Below the pieces are notes generated by a model. It saw only the letters and a list, made by a program, of their open reading frames with translations, searched no databases and was not told where the DNA came from. Below are positions 1 to 6,996 of a stretch of 64,000 bases of DNA, one piece after another. Made by a program: the position numbers and the translations under genes. Source of the DNA: Saprospiraceae bacterium (lineage in GTDB: Bacteria; Bacteroidota; Bacteroidia; Chitinophagales; Saprospiraceae). Numbering within the stretch: position 1 is the first letter of the stretch; the number at the start of each line of letters is the position of its first letter. The stretch spans positions 77,166 to 141,165 of the forward strand of contig JALHQW010000001.1 of NCBI GenBank assembly GCA_022841745.1, written 5' to 3'.

Positions 1-1
1 C

Positions 2-370
2 ACCTTGATTCCCGATATAAAAAATGCGGGCAGCCTCAACCCCGAGCAACTCAAGCAAAAAGAAGGAGAAGCTGTATTTTCCAAATTGAAGAAGGATGAT
101 TTTATAGTTTTGCTGGACGAAAAGGGCAAGCAATTGACCTCAGTCGAGTTTTCTACCTTTATGGAGCAACGGCTTCAAATGGGTTCCAGGCGATTGGTGT
201 TCCTGATTGGAGGCGCCTGGGGCTTCTCCGAGGAACTTTACCAGCGTGCCGATTTCAAGCTTTCTTTGTCAAAAATGACTTTCTCCCATCAAATGGTCAG
301 GCTGTTCTTTTTGGAACAACTTTACCGTGCCATGACCATTTTGCGGGGAGAGAATTACCATAATGAATGA
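2..370 (+). CDS. rlmH: RlmH, 23S rRNA (pseudouridine1915-N3)-methyltransferase, 5' partial
   Basis: SPOUT-family methyltransferase that uses SAM to methylate N3 of pseudouridine 1915 in helix 69 of 23S rRNA, acting on the 70S ribosome in the cytoplasm. About 122 C-terminal residues are visible, against a usual length near 157, so the start lies before the window; reading continues upstream of the TTG at base 5. The SAM-binding knot signature GGAWGFSE (family GGxxG) and the C-terminal block LSLSKMTFSHQMVRL...EQLYRA...GENYH match the family end to end. The family usually has GGADG or GGPxG; the Trp here is a mild deviation. The gene is followed by about 150 bases of repeat-like DNA before the rhomboid gene. 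Confidence 0.93.
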   Translation, partial: TLIPDIKNAGSLNPEQLKQKEGEAVFSKLKKDDFIVLLDEKGKQLTSVEFSTFMEQRLQMGSRRLVFLIGGAWGFSEELYQRADFKLSLSKMTFSHQMVRLFFLEQLYRAMTILRGENYHNE

Positions 371-448
371 GTTGGCAGTTTGACAGGTCTTGTAACGGTT
401 CTTCGGGATGGCAGTGGGCAGTCTGGGGCTGCTAAGCCTTCTAGGCAG

Positions 449-518
449 CATCTAGTATATAGTAACCAGTAACATGAACCAGTAACCACCATCCAGTAAC
501 CAGTAACCAGCATCCAGT
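449..518. repeat. CCAGTAACCAG-type short tandem repeats
   Basis: Between rlmH and the rhomboid gene the motif CCAGTAAC recurs several times, separated by ACC, CAT and ATG spacers. It is a degenerate direct repeat ending only a few bases before the rhomboid ATG, so it forms the 5' leader of that gene. No function is visible. Confidence 0.6.
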
Positions 519-523
519 AAATT

Positions 524-1156
524 ATGACCATCACCGTTACCCTTATCATCATCGGCATCACTGTCCTCATTTCATGGCAGGCATTCAACAACCGTGACTT
601 ATTTTTAAAATTCATGCATTATCCCTACGAAGAGCATAGGGATAAGGAGTACTACCGCTGGGTGACTTCTGTTTTTTTACATGGCAGTTGGATGCACTTG
701 GCCATTAATATGTTTGTGCTGTATAGTTTCGGCACATTCATAGAATCAGTTTTTGTCGAACTTTTTGATGGGGTAATGGGGAGAATCAATTTCCTTGCGC
801 TTTACCTTCTTTCCGGTGTTTTTGCCGATATTCCTACCTATTTCAAGCATAAAAACGACCAATCATTCAGCTCGGTAGGTGCGTCAGGCGCCACTTCGGG
901 TATTATGTTTGCCTTTGCGCTGCTCCTGCCATGGGAGATGATTTACTTGTTTGGGATAATTCCTATTCCAGCTATAGTTGCAGCTGTACTCTATTTAGTC
1001 TATTCTTCCTATGCCTCCAAACAGGAGGCTGGCAGCCGCATAGACCACGAAGCACACTTCTGGGGTGCTGTATTTGGCTTCGTCTTCACGATTGCATTGA
1101 AACCGGAACTGTTTTCAGCATTCTTGAGGAAAGTGGTGAATGGGCTACCGTTCTAA
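524..1156 (+). CDS. rhomboid-family intramembrane serine protease
   Basis: Membrane protease of the rhomboid family, which cleaves transmembrane substrates inside the lipid bilayer. The 210-residue protein has six hydrophobic segments. The family signatures are present: HxxxN in the second membrane segment (H58 and N62, oxyanion site), GASG with the nucleophile at S121, and HEAHFWG near the last segment with H178 as the probable general base. The ATG at 524 follows a repeat-rich leader; no better start is visible. The gene stands alone between rlmH and a convergent protease gene and is closed by a strong hairpin. Physiological substrates cannot be deduced. Confidence 0.9.
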   Translation: MTITVTLIIIGITVLISWQAFNNRDLFLKFMHYPYEEHRDKEYYRWVTSVFLHGSWMHLAINMFVLYSFGTFIESVFVELFDGVMGRINFLALYLLSGVFADIPTYFKHKNDQSFSSVGASGATSGIMFAFALLLPWEMIYLFGIIPIPAIVAAVLYLVYSSYASKQEAGSRIDHEAHFWGAVFGFVFTIALKPELFSAFLRKVVNGLPF

Positions 1157-1206
1157 TTTTACTTGAAATATTAGTGGTTTTGCGGAGCAAAAATTCAGCA
1201 ATATCA

Positions 1207-1243
1207 AAAAAAACGGGGTAAGGCCACGCCTTACCCCGTTTTG
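1207..1243. terminator. bidirectional rho-independent terminator
   Basis: Hairpin with arms AACGGGGTAAGGC and GCCTTACCCCGTT, flanked by A-tract on the left and T-tract on the right. It lies between the convergent rhomboid and C1 peptidase genes and can serve both. Confidence 0.85.
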
Positions 1244-1262
1244 CATTTGGGAATTGACTTAG

Positions 1263-2363
1263 TTATATCCCCAACCGCTTCCGAATATCCGTCGGCACAG
1301 CATCCTTGTGTACCATAATGCCCACCGTTTTCAGCCTGAAATAAGGCTCCGACATATAGACATAGCCAGAATAAGGGCTGATTTCGCCCCAAGAGTTTTT
1401 TACATAAAAATAGGTCGTGCCTTGTTGGTCCTTGGCCGTGCCAGTGACATGCATGAGGTGGTCATCGGTTGTGGAGAAATTCGTAAAGGTTTCTTGCCGA
1501 AGTGCCTGCGTCACAGCCACCTCTTCATCGGGTTTCGTGAAAATATCTTCCCGTTTTTCATTCACCGGCAACACGGCGATGCCCTTGCTGCCAGAGAATC
1601 CTTTTTCGCTCACGTCACCGTCCCAGGCCACACTATAACCCTTTGAGATAGCGTGTTTCGTGATAGTCACGAGTTCGGTAAACGGCACATTGTAGTAGCT
1701 GCCATTCGACCAGTTGTCGGGTATTTCCAAGATCATTTGCTGGTCGAAAGGGTGGTGGGTGTAGGAGGTAAAGCTGATATAATCTGATGGATTGATGCCC
1801 AAGGTGGCTGCATAGGATTTAGGGGTGAACTCCTTGCCGTTGACGGTGAACTTCTCAGGTGCATCGCCCATATAGGCATCCAAAATGCCATCAACGCCAG
1901 CAACCCATTTGCTGCTGGGCTTTTTTTGCTGGGTGATAACATCCAGCATTCCTTTCAAGCCAACTTCCATTTCCGAATGGTCGTGCATGAAGTCGCCTGG
2001 CAGCTTGCCGCTGTAGACCGATTCCGGCACAGCTCCTGCTTCTACATAGGCCCTAATCACATCATGGGAAAGACCGCCCTGACCAAACTGCGCTTTGCCT
2101 TGCCGATACACATAGTTCTTGGACTTGTCCAAGAAGATTTGCCGAACGAAGTACATCTCCGAAAGGTCATACTCCTCTTTTTTTCCCATTCGAATCAGTT
2201 CAGATTCCAAGAAAGAAGAAGTGGCATAACTCCAGCACGTACCCGTGTTTTGTTGGTTTTTAACGGAAGTACAATTGCAGTCATTTGTAATCGTGAACTG
2301 ATATTGGGCATGCGCAACGAAGGTTGTCAAAAATGCCAGGGAAAGGAAAAATGCTTTTTTCAT
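1263..2363 (-). CDS. secreted C1B cysteine protease (bleomycin hydrolase/PepC-like)
   Basis: Papain-fold aminopeptidase-type cysteine protease. Residues 1-20 form a signal peptide ending in AHAQ, so the enzyme is exported, unlike cytosolic PepC. The catalytic triad is visible: C43 in GTCWSYATSSF, H302 in DDHLM and N323 in VKNSWGE. At 366 residues it is shorter than the usual 440-450 of bleomycin hydrolase, consistent with the smaller secreted Bacteroidota branch. Its start codon is only about 20 bases from a seven-copy palindromic array that separates it from the upstream sugar kinase gene, leaving little room for its own promoter. Substrate unknown. Confidence 0.88.
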   Translation of the reverse strand: MKKAFFLSLAFLTTFVAHAQYQFTITNDCNCTSVKNQQNTGTCWSYATSSFLESELIRMGKKEEYDLSEMYFVRQIFLDKSKNYVYRQGKAQFGQGGLSHDVIRAYVEAGAVPESVYSGKLPGDFMHDHSEMEVGLKGMLDVITQQKKPSSKWVAGVDGILDAYMGDAPEKFTVNGKEFTPKSYAATLGINPSDYISFTSYTHHPFDQQMILEIPDNWSNGSYYNVPFTELVTITKHAISKGYSVAWDGDVSEKGFSGSKGIAVLPVNEKREDIFTKPDEEVAVTQALRQETFTNFSTTDDHLMHVTGTAKDQQGTTYFYVKNSWGEISPYSGYVYMSEPYFRLKTVGIMVHKDAVPTDIRKRLGI

Positions 2364-2382
2364 GCTATTTTAAGTTGAGAAT

Positions 2383-2704
2383 GAAAGTCAGGCGGTGACT
2401 CGAAGTCACCGCTTGACATGGTTCAAGAGTGAAAGTCAGGCGGTGACTCGAAGTCACCGCTCGACATGGTTCAAGAGTGAAAGTCAGGCGGTGACTCGAA
2501 GTCACCGCTCGACAGGGTTCAAGAGTGAAAGTCAGGCGGTGACTCGAAGTCACCGCTCGACATGGTTCAAGAGTGAAAGTCAGGCGGTGACTCGAAGTCA
2601 CCGCTTGACATGGTTCAAGAGTGAAAGTCAGGCGGTGACTCGAAGACACCGCTTGACATGGTTCAAGAGTGAAAGTCAGGCGGTGACTCGAAGTCACCGC
2701 CTGA
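2383..2704. repeat. seven-copy 48-bp palindromic tandem array (family 1)
   Basis: A 48-base unit begins at 2383, 2431, 2479, 2527, 2575, 2623 and 2671. Each unit contains an inverted repeat with arms GGCGGTGACT and AGTCACCGCC around the loop CGA; the last copy extends the arms outward to GTCA/TGAC. The remainder of the unit is the constant spacer ATGGTTCAAGAGTGAAA with one or two changes. The array starts 20 bases from the protease ATG and ends 7 bases from the sugar kinase stop. Open reading frames through it are artefacts of a 48-base (16-codon) period. A related palindrome occurs inside ggt at 47190-47224. Confidence 0.95.
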
Positions 2705-2710
2705 CTAATT

Positions 2711-3652
2711 TCACAAGTCTTTGTAAATCAGGCTTTTGTCCACATTTTCCTGCAAAGGGCCAAAATGCCCAATCTTGATTTCGGCCATGCTGCGACCTGC
2801 CTTTGCACAGTCAAGGGGGCTATGCCCATCCAGCCAAGCAGTTAAGAAGCCGGACCAAAAAGCATCGCCAGCACCTGTGGTGTCCTTTACATTTACTTGG
2901 CGGGCCTGCAAAAATTCACCTTTTTTGCTGTCCGCAACGTACGCACCGTCGCCACCCATGGTAACACAAACCAGCGAGGCGCCCATTTTGATGAAAAATT
3001 GCGCAGCAAACTCGGCGCTTTCAAAAGGGCTGCCGTAAAGCCGTTCCCAATCCACTTCACTGACCTTCACGATAGCGCCAAGGTTGCAAAATTCGGCAAC
3101 GAATTTTCGGGGGTCTTCCCGGTCGGGCCAGGTTTTCGGGGCGTAATTCGCATCAATACTTAACTGGCAACCCAGTTCCACAGCACGTCGGGCAGCTTTC
3201 ATGATAATAGTTTGCCCAGGTTTTTTGCCCAAACCGAAACAGGTCGTATGGAAAATGGAGGTTTGCCGCAACCTTTCATCGGGAAGTTGGTTGCCTGAAA
3301 TGCGGGCATCTGCCAGTCGGTACGCTTCAAAATTGGCAACTGCTTTTGTTCGGGTGACAAGGATGAGGGTCGTTGGAGCGGCTACCTGCCTAACCAAGGA
3401 GCAATCAACGCCCGTCTTTTTGACGAAGTCAACCAAAAAACTACCCATATCGTCATGTCCGACACTGGCCACTAGGCTGGTGTTGTTTCCAAGGCGAGCC
3501 ATATTCATGCAAAGATTGGCGGGGCTGCCGCCCATGTGGCGTTCAAAAGAATTGGCTTCTTCCAAGGATTCTGCATAGCCACTGCTGATAAAATCAACCA
3601 ACAATTCTCCAGCACATAGTATGTCATAATGGCGTCCTCGACGATTTTTCAT
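2711..3652 (-). CDS. PfkB-family carbohydrate kinase (fructokinase-like)
   Basis: Ribokinase/PfkB-fold kinase that phosphorylates a sugar, probably fructose, using ATP. The N-terminal sugar-binding signature GGSPANLCMNMARLG lies near residues 41-55 and the C-terminal PfkB signature DTTGAGDAFWSGF at 257-269, with D263 as catalytic base and the anion hole in TGAG. Length 313 is normal. The gene is divergent from glpD, with about 80 bases between the two starts, and its stop abuts the 48-bp palindromic array. Exact sugar specificity (fructose, ketodeoxygluconate or ribose) cannot be fixed from the sequence; fructokinase is the best guess from overall similarity. Confidence 0.85.
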   Translation of the reverse strand: MKNRRGRHYDILCAGELLVDFISSGYAESLEEANSFERHMGGSPANLCMNMARLGNNTSLVASVGHDDMGSFLVDFVKKTGVDCSLVRQVAAPTTLILVTRTKAVANFEAYRLADARISGNQLPDERLRQTSIFHTTCFGLGKKPGQTIIMKAARRAVELGCQLSIDANYAPKTWPDREDPRKFVAEFCNLGAIVKVSEVDWERLYGSPFESAEFAAQFFIKMGASLVCVTMGGDGAYVADSKKGEFLQARQVNVKDTTGAGDAFWSGFLTAWLDGHSPLDCAKAGRSMAEIKIGHFGPLQENVDKSLIYKDL

Positions 3653-3733
3653 AAATTTAAATCAGGCGTTATTAGTTAGGCGGTATCTTGTTGCCAGAAA
3701 TTAAAAATGAGGCCGAAAAGTAGGGAAATAAGT

Positions 3734-5350
3734 ATGAACACTCAAAGAGAATTCCTTTTAGCGCAGTTGAAAGACCAACACTTCGACCTGATGGTAATAG
3801 GTGGTGGCATTACTGGGGCTGGCATTGCGCTCGATGCTGCTACCCGTGGGCTTCGTGTTGCCCTTGTCGAAAAAGGGGATTTTGCCAGTGGAACGAGCAG
3901 TAAATCCACCAAATTGATACATGGTGGCTTGCGCTATTTGAAGCAATTGGAGTTAAAGGTCGTGAAGGAAGTAGGGCAAGAACGAGCTATCGTTCACCGC
4001 TTGGCACCTCACTTGGTGAGGCCGGAAAAAATGCTACTGCCCATTTACAAAGGTGGGACGTTCGGAAAAAAAGGAACTTCAATAGGCCTTTGGCTCTACG
4101 ATTTTCTGGCAGGGGTGAAGGGAGCCGATAAGCGGCAAATGTTGGCAAAAGAGCAGACCCTCCAATTGGAGCCATTGCTTCACGCCCAAGGATTACAGGG
4201 TGGTGGTTTTTATGCCGAATACAGAACTGACGACGCCCGCCTTACCATTGAAGTGATAAAAACGGCCATGCGCTTCGGAGCCATTTGCCTGAATTACGTC
4301 CAATTGACCGATTTGATGGAGGAAAACGGCAAGCTCAAAGGGGCTGTTTGCCTTGATGTGAATACTGGGCAAACCTTTCAATTCACGGCCACCACTTTTG
4401 TCAATGCCGCTGGTCCTTGGGTGGACGGGCTGCGAGAGAAGGATAAGTCCTTGAACAACAAGCGGTTGTTTCTATCAAAGGGTACTCACATCGTCGTGCC
4501 GTGGGAGCGATTGCCACTAAAGCATTCTGTCTATTTCGACGTGGCGGGCGGTCGCATGATTTTCGCTATACCCCGCCAAAGGGCTACTTATATCGGTACA
4601 ACGGATACGCCATTTAAAGGAGATATTGACCAAGTTTTTGCGGAAAAACCGGAAATCGAGTACCTTTTAAATGCTGCCAACGCCATTTTTCCTATGGCTC
4701 AATTAACGGCGGACGACGTGGAGAGTACTTGGGCAGGCCTGCGGCCATTGATATACGAGGAGGGCAAGTCGGCAGGTGAGATGAGCAGGAAAGACGAGAT
4801 TTTCATCTCCAACTCCGGGTTGATTTCAGTGGCAGGAGGAAAGCTGACGGGCTACCGCAAAATGGCCCAGAAACTCGTGGATTTAGTGCTGAAAATGCAA
4901 AAACAAGCGGGGATTATTTGCCTAACCAAACAGGTTGCTCTGGCGGAAGATGCTTTTGAAGATTTTTCACAAGTCATTGATTTTCATAAAGATATAGAGT
5001 TAAAGCTGAATGGTTTTTCTTCGCCTTTCATTACCGCCAACTACCTGGTGGAAAACTATGGGAAAATTGCCCTTAAAATTATTGATGACGCCTTTGCCCA
5101 AGGTAGCAGGACAGATGAAGCCCTTATTCTGGCTGAACTGCGGCATTGCCTTGAAAATGAACTTGTGCTCACGCCCACCGATTTTTTTGAGCGGCGAACG
5201 GGTCTGCTTTACTTCAATATCCAACGGGCACGACAGCATTTGGAGTCCGTTTTGGCCGCTTTTCAAGCAGAGATGCACTGGCCGCAGGAGCGGGTCATTG
5301 CGGAGCGGCAAAAAATCCTTGATTTGATGGAAAGGCTCCGACCACTGTGA
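3734..5350 (+). CDS. glpD: aerobic FAD-dependent glycerol-3-phosphate dehydrogenase
   Basis: Membrane-associated flavoenzyme that oxidises sn-glycerol-3-phosphate to dihydroxyacetone phosphate and passes electrons to quinone. The N-terminal Rossmann motif VIGGGITGAGIALDAATRGL binds FAD and is followed by the family signature FASGTSSKSTKLIHGGLRYL. The middle contains the substrate-domain blocks FVNAAGPWVD and AIPRQRATYIGTTDT, and WAGLRPL is present before the C-terminal DAO_C domain. I take the ATG at 3734 (538 residues) rather than the ATG at 3707, because the nine extra codons are not family-like and the Rossmann strand then begins at a normal distance. No glycerol kinase or facilitator lies nearby. 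Confidence 0.93.
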   Translation: MNTQREFLLAQLKDQHFDLMVIGGGITGAGIALDAATRGLRVALVEKGDFASGTSSKSTKLIHGGLRYLKQLELKVVKEVGQERAIVHRLAPHLVRPEKMLLPIYKGGTFGKKGTSIGLWLYDFLAGVKGADKRQMLAKEQTLQLEPLLHAQGLQGGGFYAEYRTDDARLTIEVIKTAMRFGAICLNYVQLTDLMEENGKLKGAVCLDVNTGQTFQFTATTFVNAAGPWVDGLREKDKSLNNKRLFLSKGTHIVVPWERLPLKHSVYFDVAGGRMIFAIPRQRATYIGTTDTPFKGDIDQVFAEKPEIEYLLNAANAIFPMAQLTADDVESTWAGLRPLIYEEGKSAGEMSRKDEIFISNSGLISVAGGKLTGYRKMAQKLVDLVLKMQKQAGIICLTKQVALAEDAFEDFSQVIDFHKDIELKLNGFSSPFITANYLVENYGKIALKIIDDAFAQGSRTDEALILAELRHCLENELVLTPTDFFERRTGLLYFNIQRARQHLESVLAAFQAEMHWPQERVIAERQKILDLMERLRPL

Positions 5351-5408
5351 GGCTGAAAACCTAATTTTGGGCCTTTATTTATCCCTGCTCCAAATTCAAC
5401 ATTCAGAT

Positions 5409-6203
5409 ATGACCAACCGACCATTAATTTTCGTGACAAACGACGACGGCATCAATGCGCCGGGCCTCAAAGCCTTGGTAGAAGTTGCACGTGAATTGGG
5501 CGACCTTATCGTGGTGGCACCTGACTCTCCGCAGTCAGCCCAAGGCCACGCTATTACTATCAAAGACCCATTGCGACTCAAACAGGTTCATATTTTTGAG
5601 GGAATAGAGGCTTATGAATGCAGCGGCACGCCAGTGGATTGCGTGAAATTGGGAAAGCACGTGTTGCTGCACCAGCGAGAAGCCGACCTATGCGTTTCAG
5701 GCATCAATCATGGTTCAAATGCCTCCATCAATATCCTTTACTCTGGCACTATGTCCGCAGCAATGGAAGCCAGCTTGGAAGGTATCAATTCCATTGGATT
5801 CTCACTTTTGAATTATGAATGGGACGCTGATTTTGATGCTTGCAAACCGTTTTTGAAGCAAATCATGCAGTATGTCTTGGAGCATGGATTGGGTAACTGC
5901 AAATTATTGAACGTAAACATCCCTGCCGTGTCAACTGCCCTATTAAAAGGATTCCGGGTGTGCAGGCAGGCAGAGGCCCGTTGGATTGAGCGCTACCAAG
6001 AAGGCACAGACCCACGTGGGCAACGCTACTATTGGCTTACCGGAGAGTTTATGAACCATGACAAAGGAGAGGATACCGACGTATGGGCCTTGGAGAACAA
6101 CTATATTTCAGTCGTTCCATCTGGGCATGACCTTACCCGCTATGATGCCATTGAGGGCTTGAAGGCTTTGGAACAGAAAGCGGGTGTTCCTTCTCTGGAA
6201 TAA
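5409..6203 (+). CDS. surE: SurE, 5'/3'-nucleotidase
   Basis: Metal-dependent survival-protein-E nucleotidase that dephosphorylates nucleoside monophosphates in stationary phase. The 264-residue protein begins with the family block FVTNDDGINAPG; D12 and D13 bind the metal. The blocks APDSPQSAQGHAIT, CSGTPVDCVKLG and SGINHGSN follow in family order. The ATG at 5409 is chosen over the TTG at 5367 since it places the strand just before NDDG as in homologues. It starts 58 bases after glpD on the same strand and may be cotranscribed with it and the small membrane protein that follows. Confidence 0.93.
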   Translation: MTNRPLIFVTNDDGINAPGLKALVEVARELGDLIVVAPDSPQSAQGHAITIKDPLRLKQVHIFEGIEAYECSGTPVDCVKLGKHVLLHQREADLCVSGINHGSNASINILYSGTMSAAMEASLEGINSIGFSLLNYEWDADFDACKPFLKQIMQYVLEHGLGNCKLLNVNIPAVSTALLKGFRVCRQAEARWIERYQEGTDPRGQRYYWLTGEFMNHDKGEDTDVWALENNYISVVPSGHDLTRYDAIEGLKALEQKAGVPSLE

Positions 6204-6263
6204 TGGCATTATAGCTGGGCTTTGCCTTATTTAGCGTTCATCATTCACCAATACGATAGAATC

Positions 6264-6563
6264 ATGCTTGAAAAAAATTCCCTGCCACTTGGTTTGGCAC
6301 TTGCCACCCTGCTCCCATTGGTTTCATTCGGTGTTTTATTTGGATTGTACAGCTTGCTGGAAACCCAAGGTTGGGTAAGTACAGGCGGCTTCCGCCCTAT
6401 GTTCAGGGAGCGCACTTGTGCCATATTTGCTATCGCAATGAACGTGTTCTTGCTCAATTATTACCAAAAAAGATACTTGCACGACACTGTACGGGGTGTA
6501 GTGATAGTTGTGGCATTGTTGGTAATAGGTTGGTTGGTGGTATTTGGCAAGTACGTTTTTTAA
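6264..6563 (+). CDS. small integral membrane protein, unknown function
   Basis: 99 residues with three hydrophobic stretches (about 10-35, 50-65 and 75-97) and basic loops (YQKRYLHD), compatible with a three-segment inner membrane protein. I prefer the ATG at 6264; the TTG at 6222 would prefix the hydrophilic stretch with an unlikely peptide. It follows surE by 60 bases on the same strand and converges with the next small membrane protein gene, whose 3' end overlaps it by 4 bases. Many Bacteroidota encode such a protein; no motif allows a function to be named. Confidence 0.65.
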   Translation: MLEKNSLPLGLALATLLPLVSFGVLFGLYSLLETQGWVSTGGFRPMFRERTCAIFAIAMNVFLLNYYQKRYLHDTVRGVVIVVALLVIGWLVVFGKYVF

Positions 6564-6925
6564 GCTGCGGCCTCTTCTTTTTCAAAAATCTTGCGTAGCA
6601 ATGTACCTGTTTGGGCACCGAAGCCACCCAACAAGCCACCAATCAAACTAACTGCTGGCACCAAATAGCCTGAACCCACCTTGAACAACACACCAATTTG
6701 GTCAGCCAATTGATTGGCGTTCATTGAATTGAGGAAGATAGCATAGCTGCTCCATAGCAGTGTTACAGCGGCAGTACCTGCTGCAAAACTGGCGGCGCTG
6801 TTTTCATGTTTGAAGAAAAAGCCCACTATAGCTGCTACGACCGCAATGCTCCAGAAAGGGAAGAAATATTGGGCGATGGAGCCCAGTACCAGTATGATTA
6901 AGGTTTGAAGACCGAATTTTTTCAT
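6560..6925 (-). CDS. small membrane protein, unknown function
   Basis: 121 residues with four hydrophobic segments: 5-20, 25-36, 45-65 and a Gly-rich helix near 88-105 (SLIGGLLGGFGAQTG). The C-terminus KIFEKEEAAA is charged. Its stop overlaps the convergent upstream membrane protein gene by four bases. It follows the penicillin acylase-like gene on the minus strand across a 30-base hairpin, so it may be the last gene of that unit. Function not recognised. Confidence 0.65.
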   Translation of the reverse strand: MKKFGLQTLIILVLGSIAQYFFPFWSIAVVAAIVGFFFKHENSAASFAAGTAAVTLLWSSYAIFLNSMNANQLADQIGVLFKVGSGYLVPAVSLIGGLLGGFGAQTGTLLRKIFEKEEAAA

Positions 6926-6950
6926 TTTTCAAGCTTTTTTGGCAATTGAA

Positions 6951-6979
6951 ACCTTCCAAGTTTCAAAAACTTGGAAGGT
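6951..6979. repeat. perfect 13-bp inverted repeat between minus-strand genes
   Basis: Arms ACCTTCCAAGTTT and AAACTTGGAAGGT around the loop CAA. It lies between the stop of the acylase gene and the start of the small membrane protein gene on the same strand. There is no T-tract directly after it, so it is more likely a REP-like element or an mRNA processing or stability hairpin than a terminator. Confidence 0.7.
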
Positions 6980-6996
6980 TTGGCATTTCCCATTCT

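Noticed and set aside
2383-2704. CRISPR array
   Set aside because: The interval between palindromes is constant in all seven copies; no cas genes.
2365-2778. Open reading frames with a 16-residue periodic peptide (SSHRLTFTLEPCQAVT type) on both strands
   Set aside because: They arise because the 48-base repeat is divisible by three; no start or ribosome site fits, and the DNA is an intergenic palindromic array.
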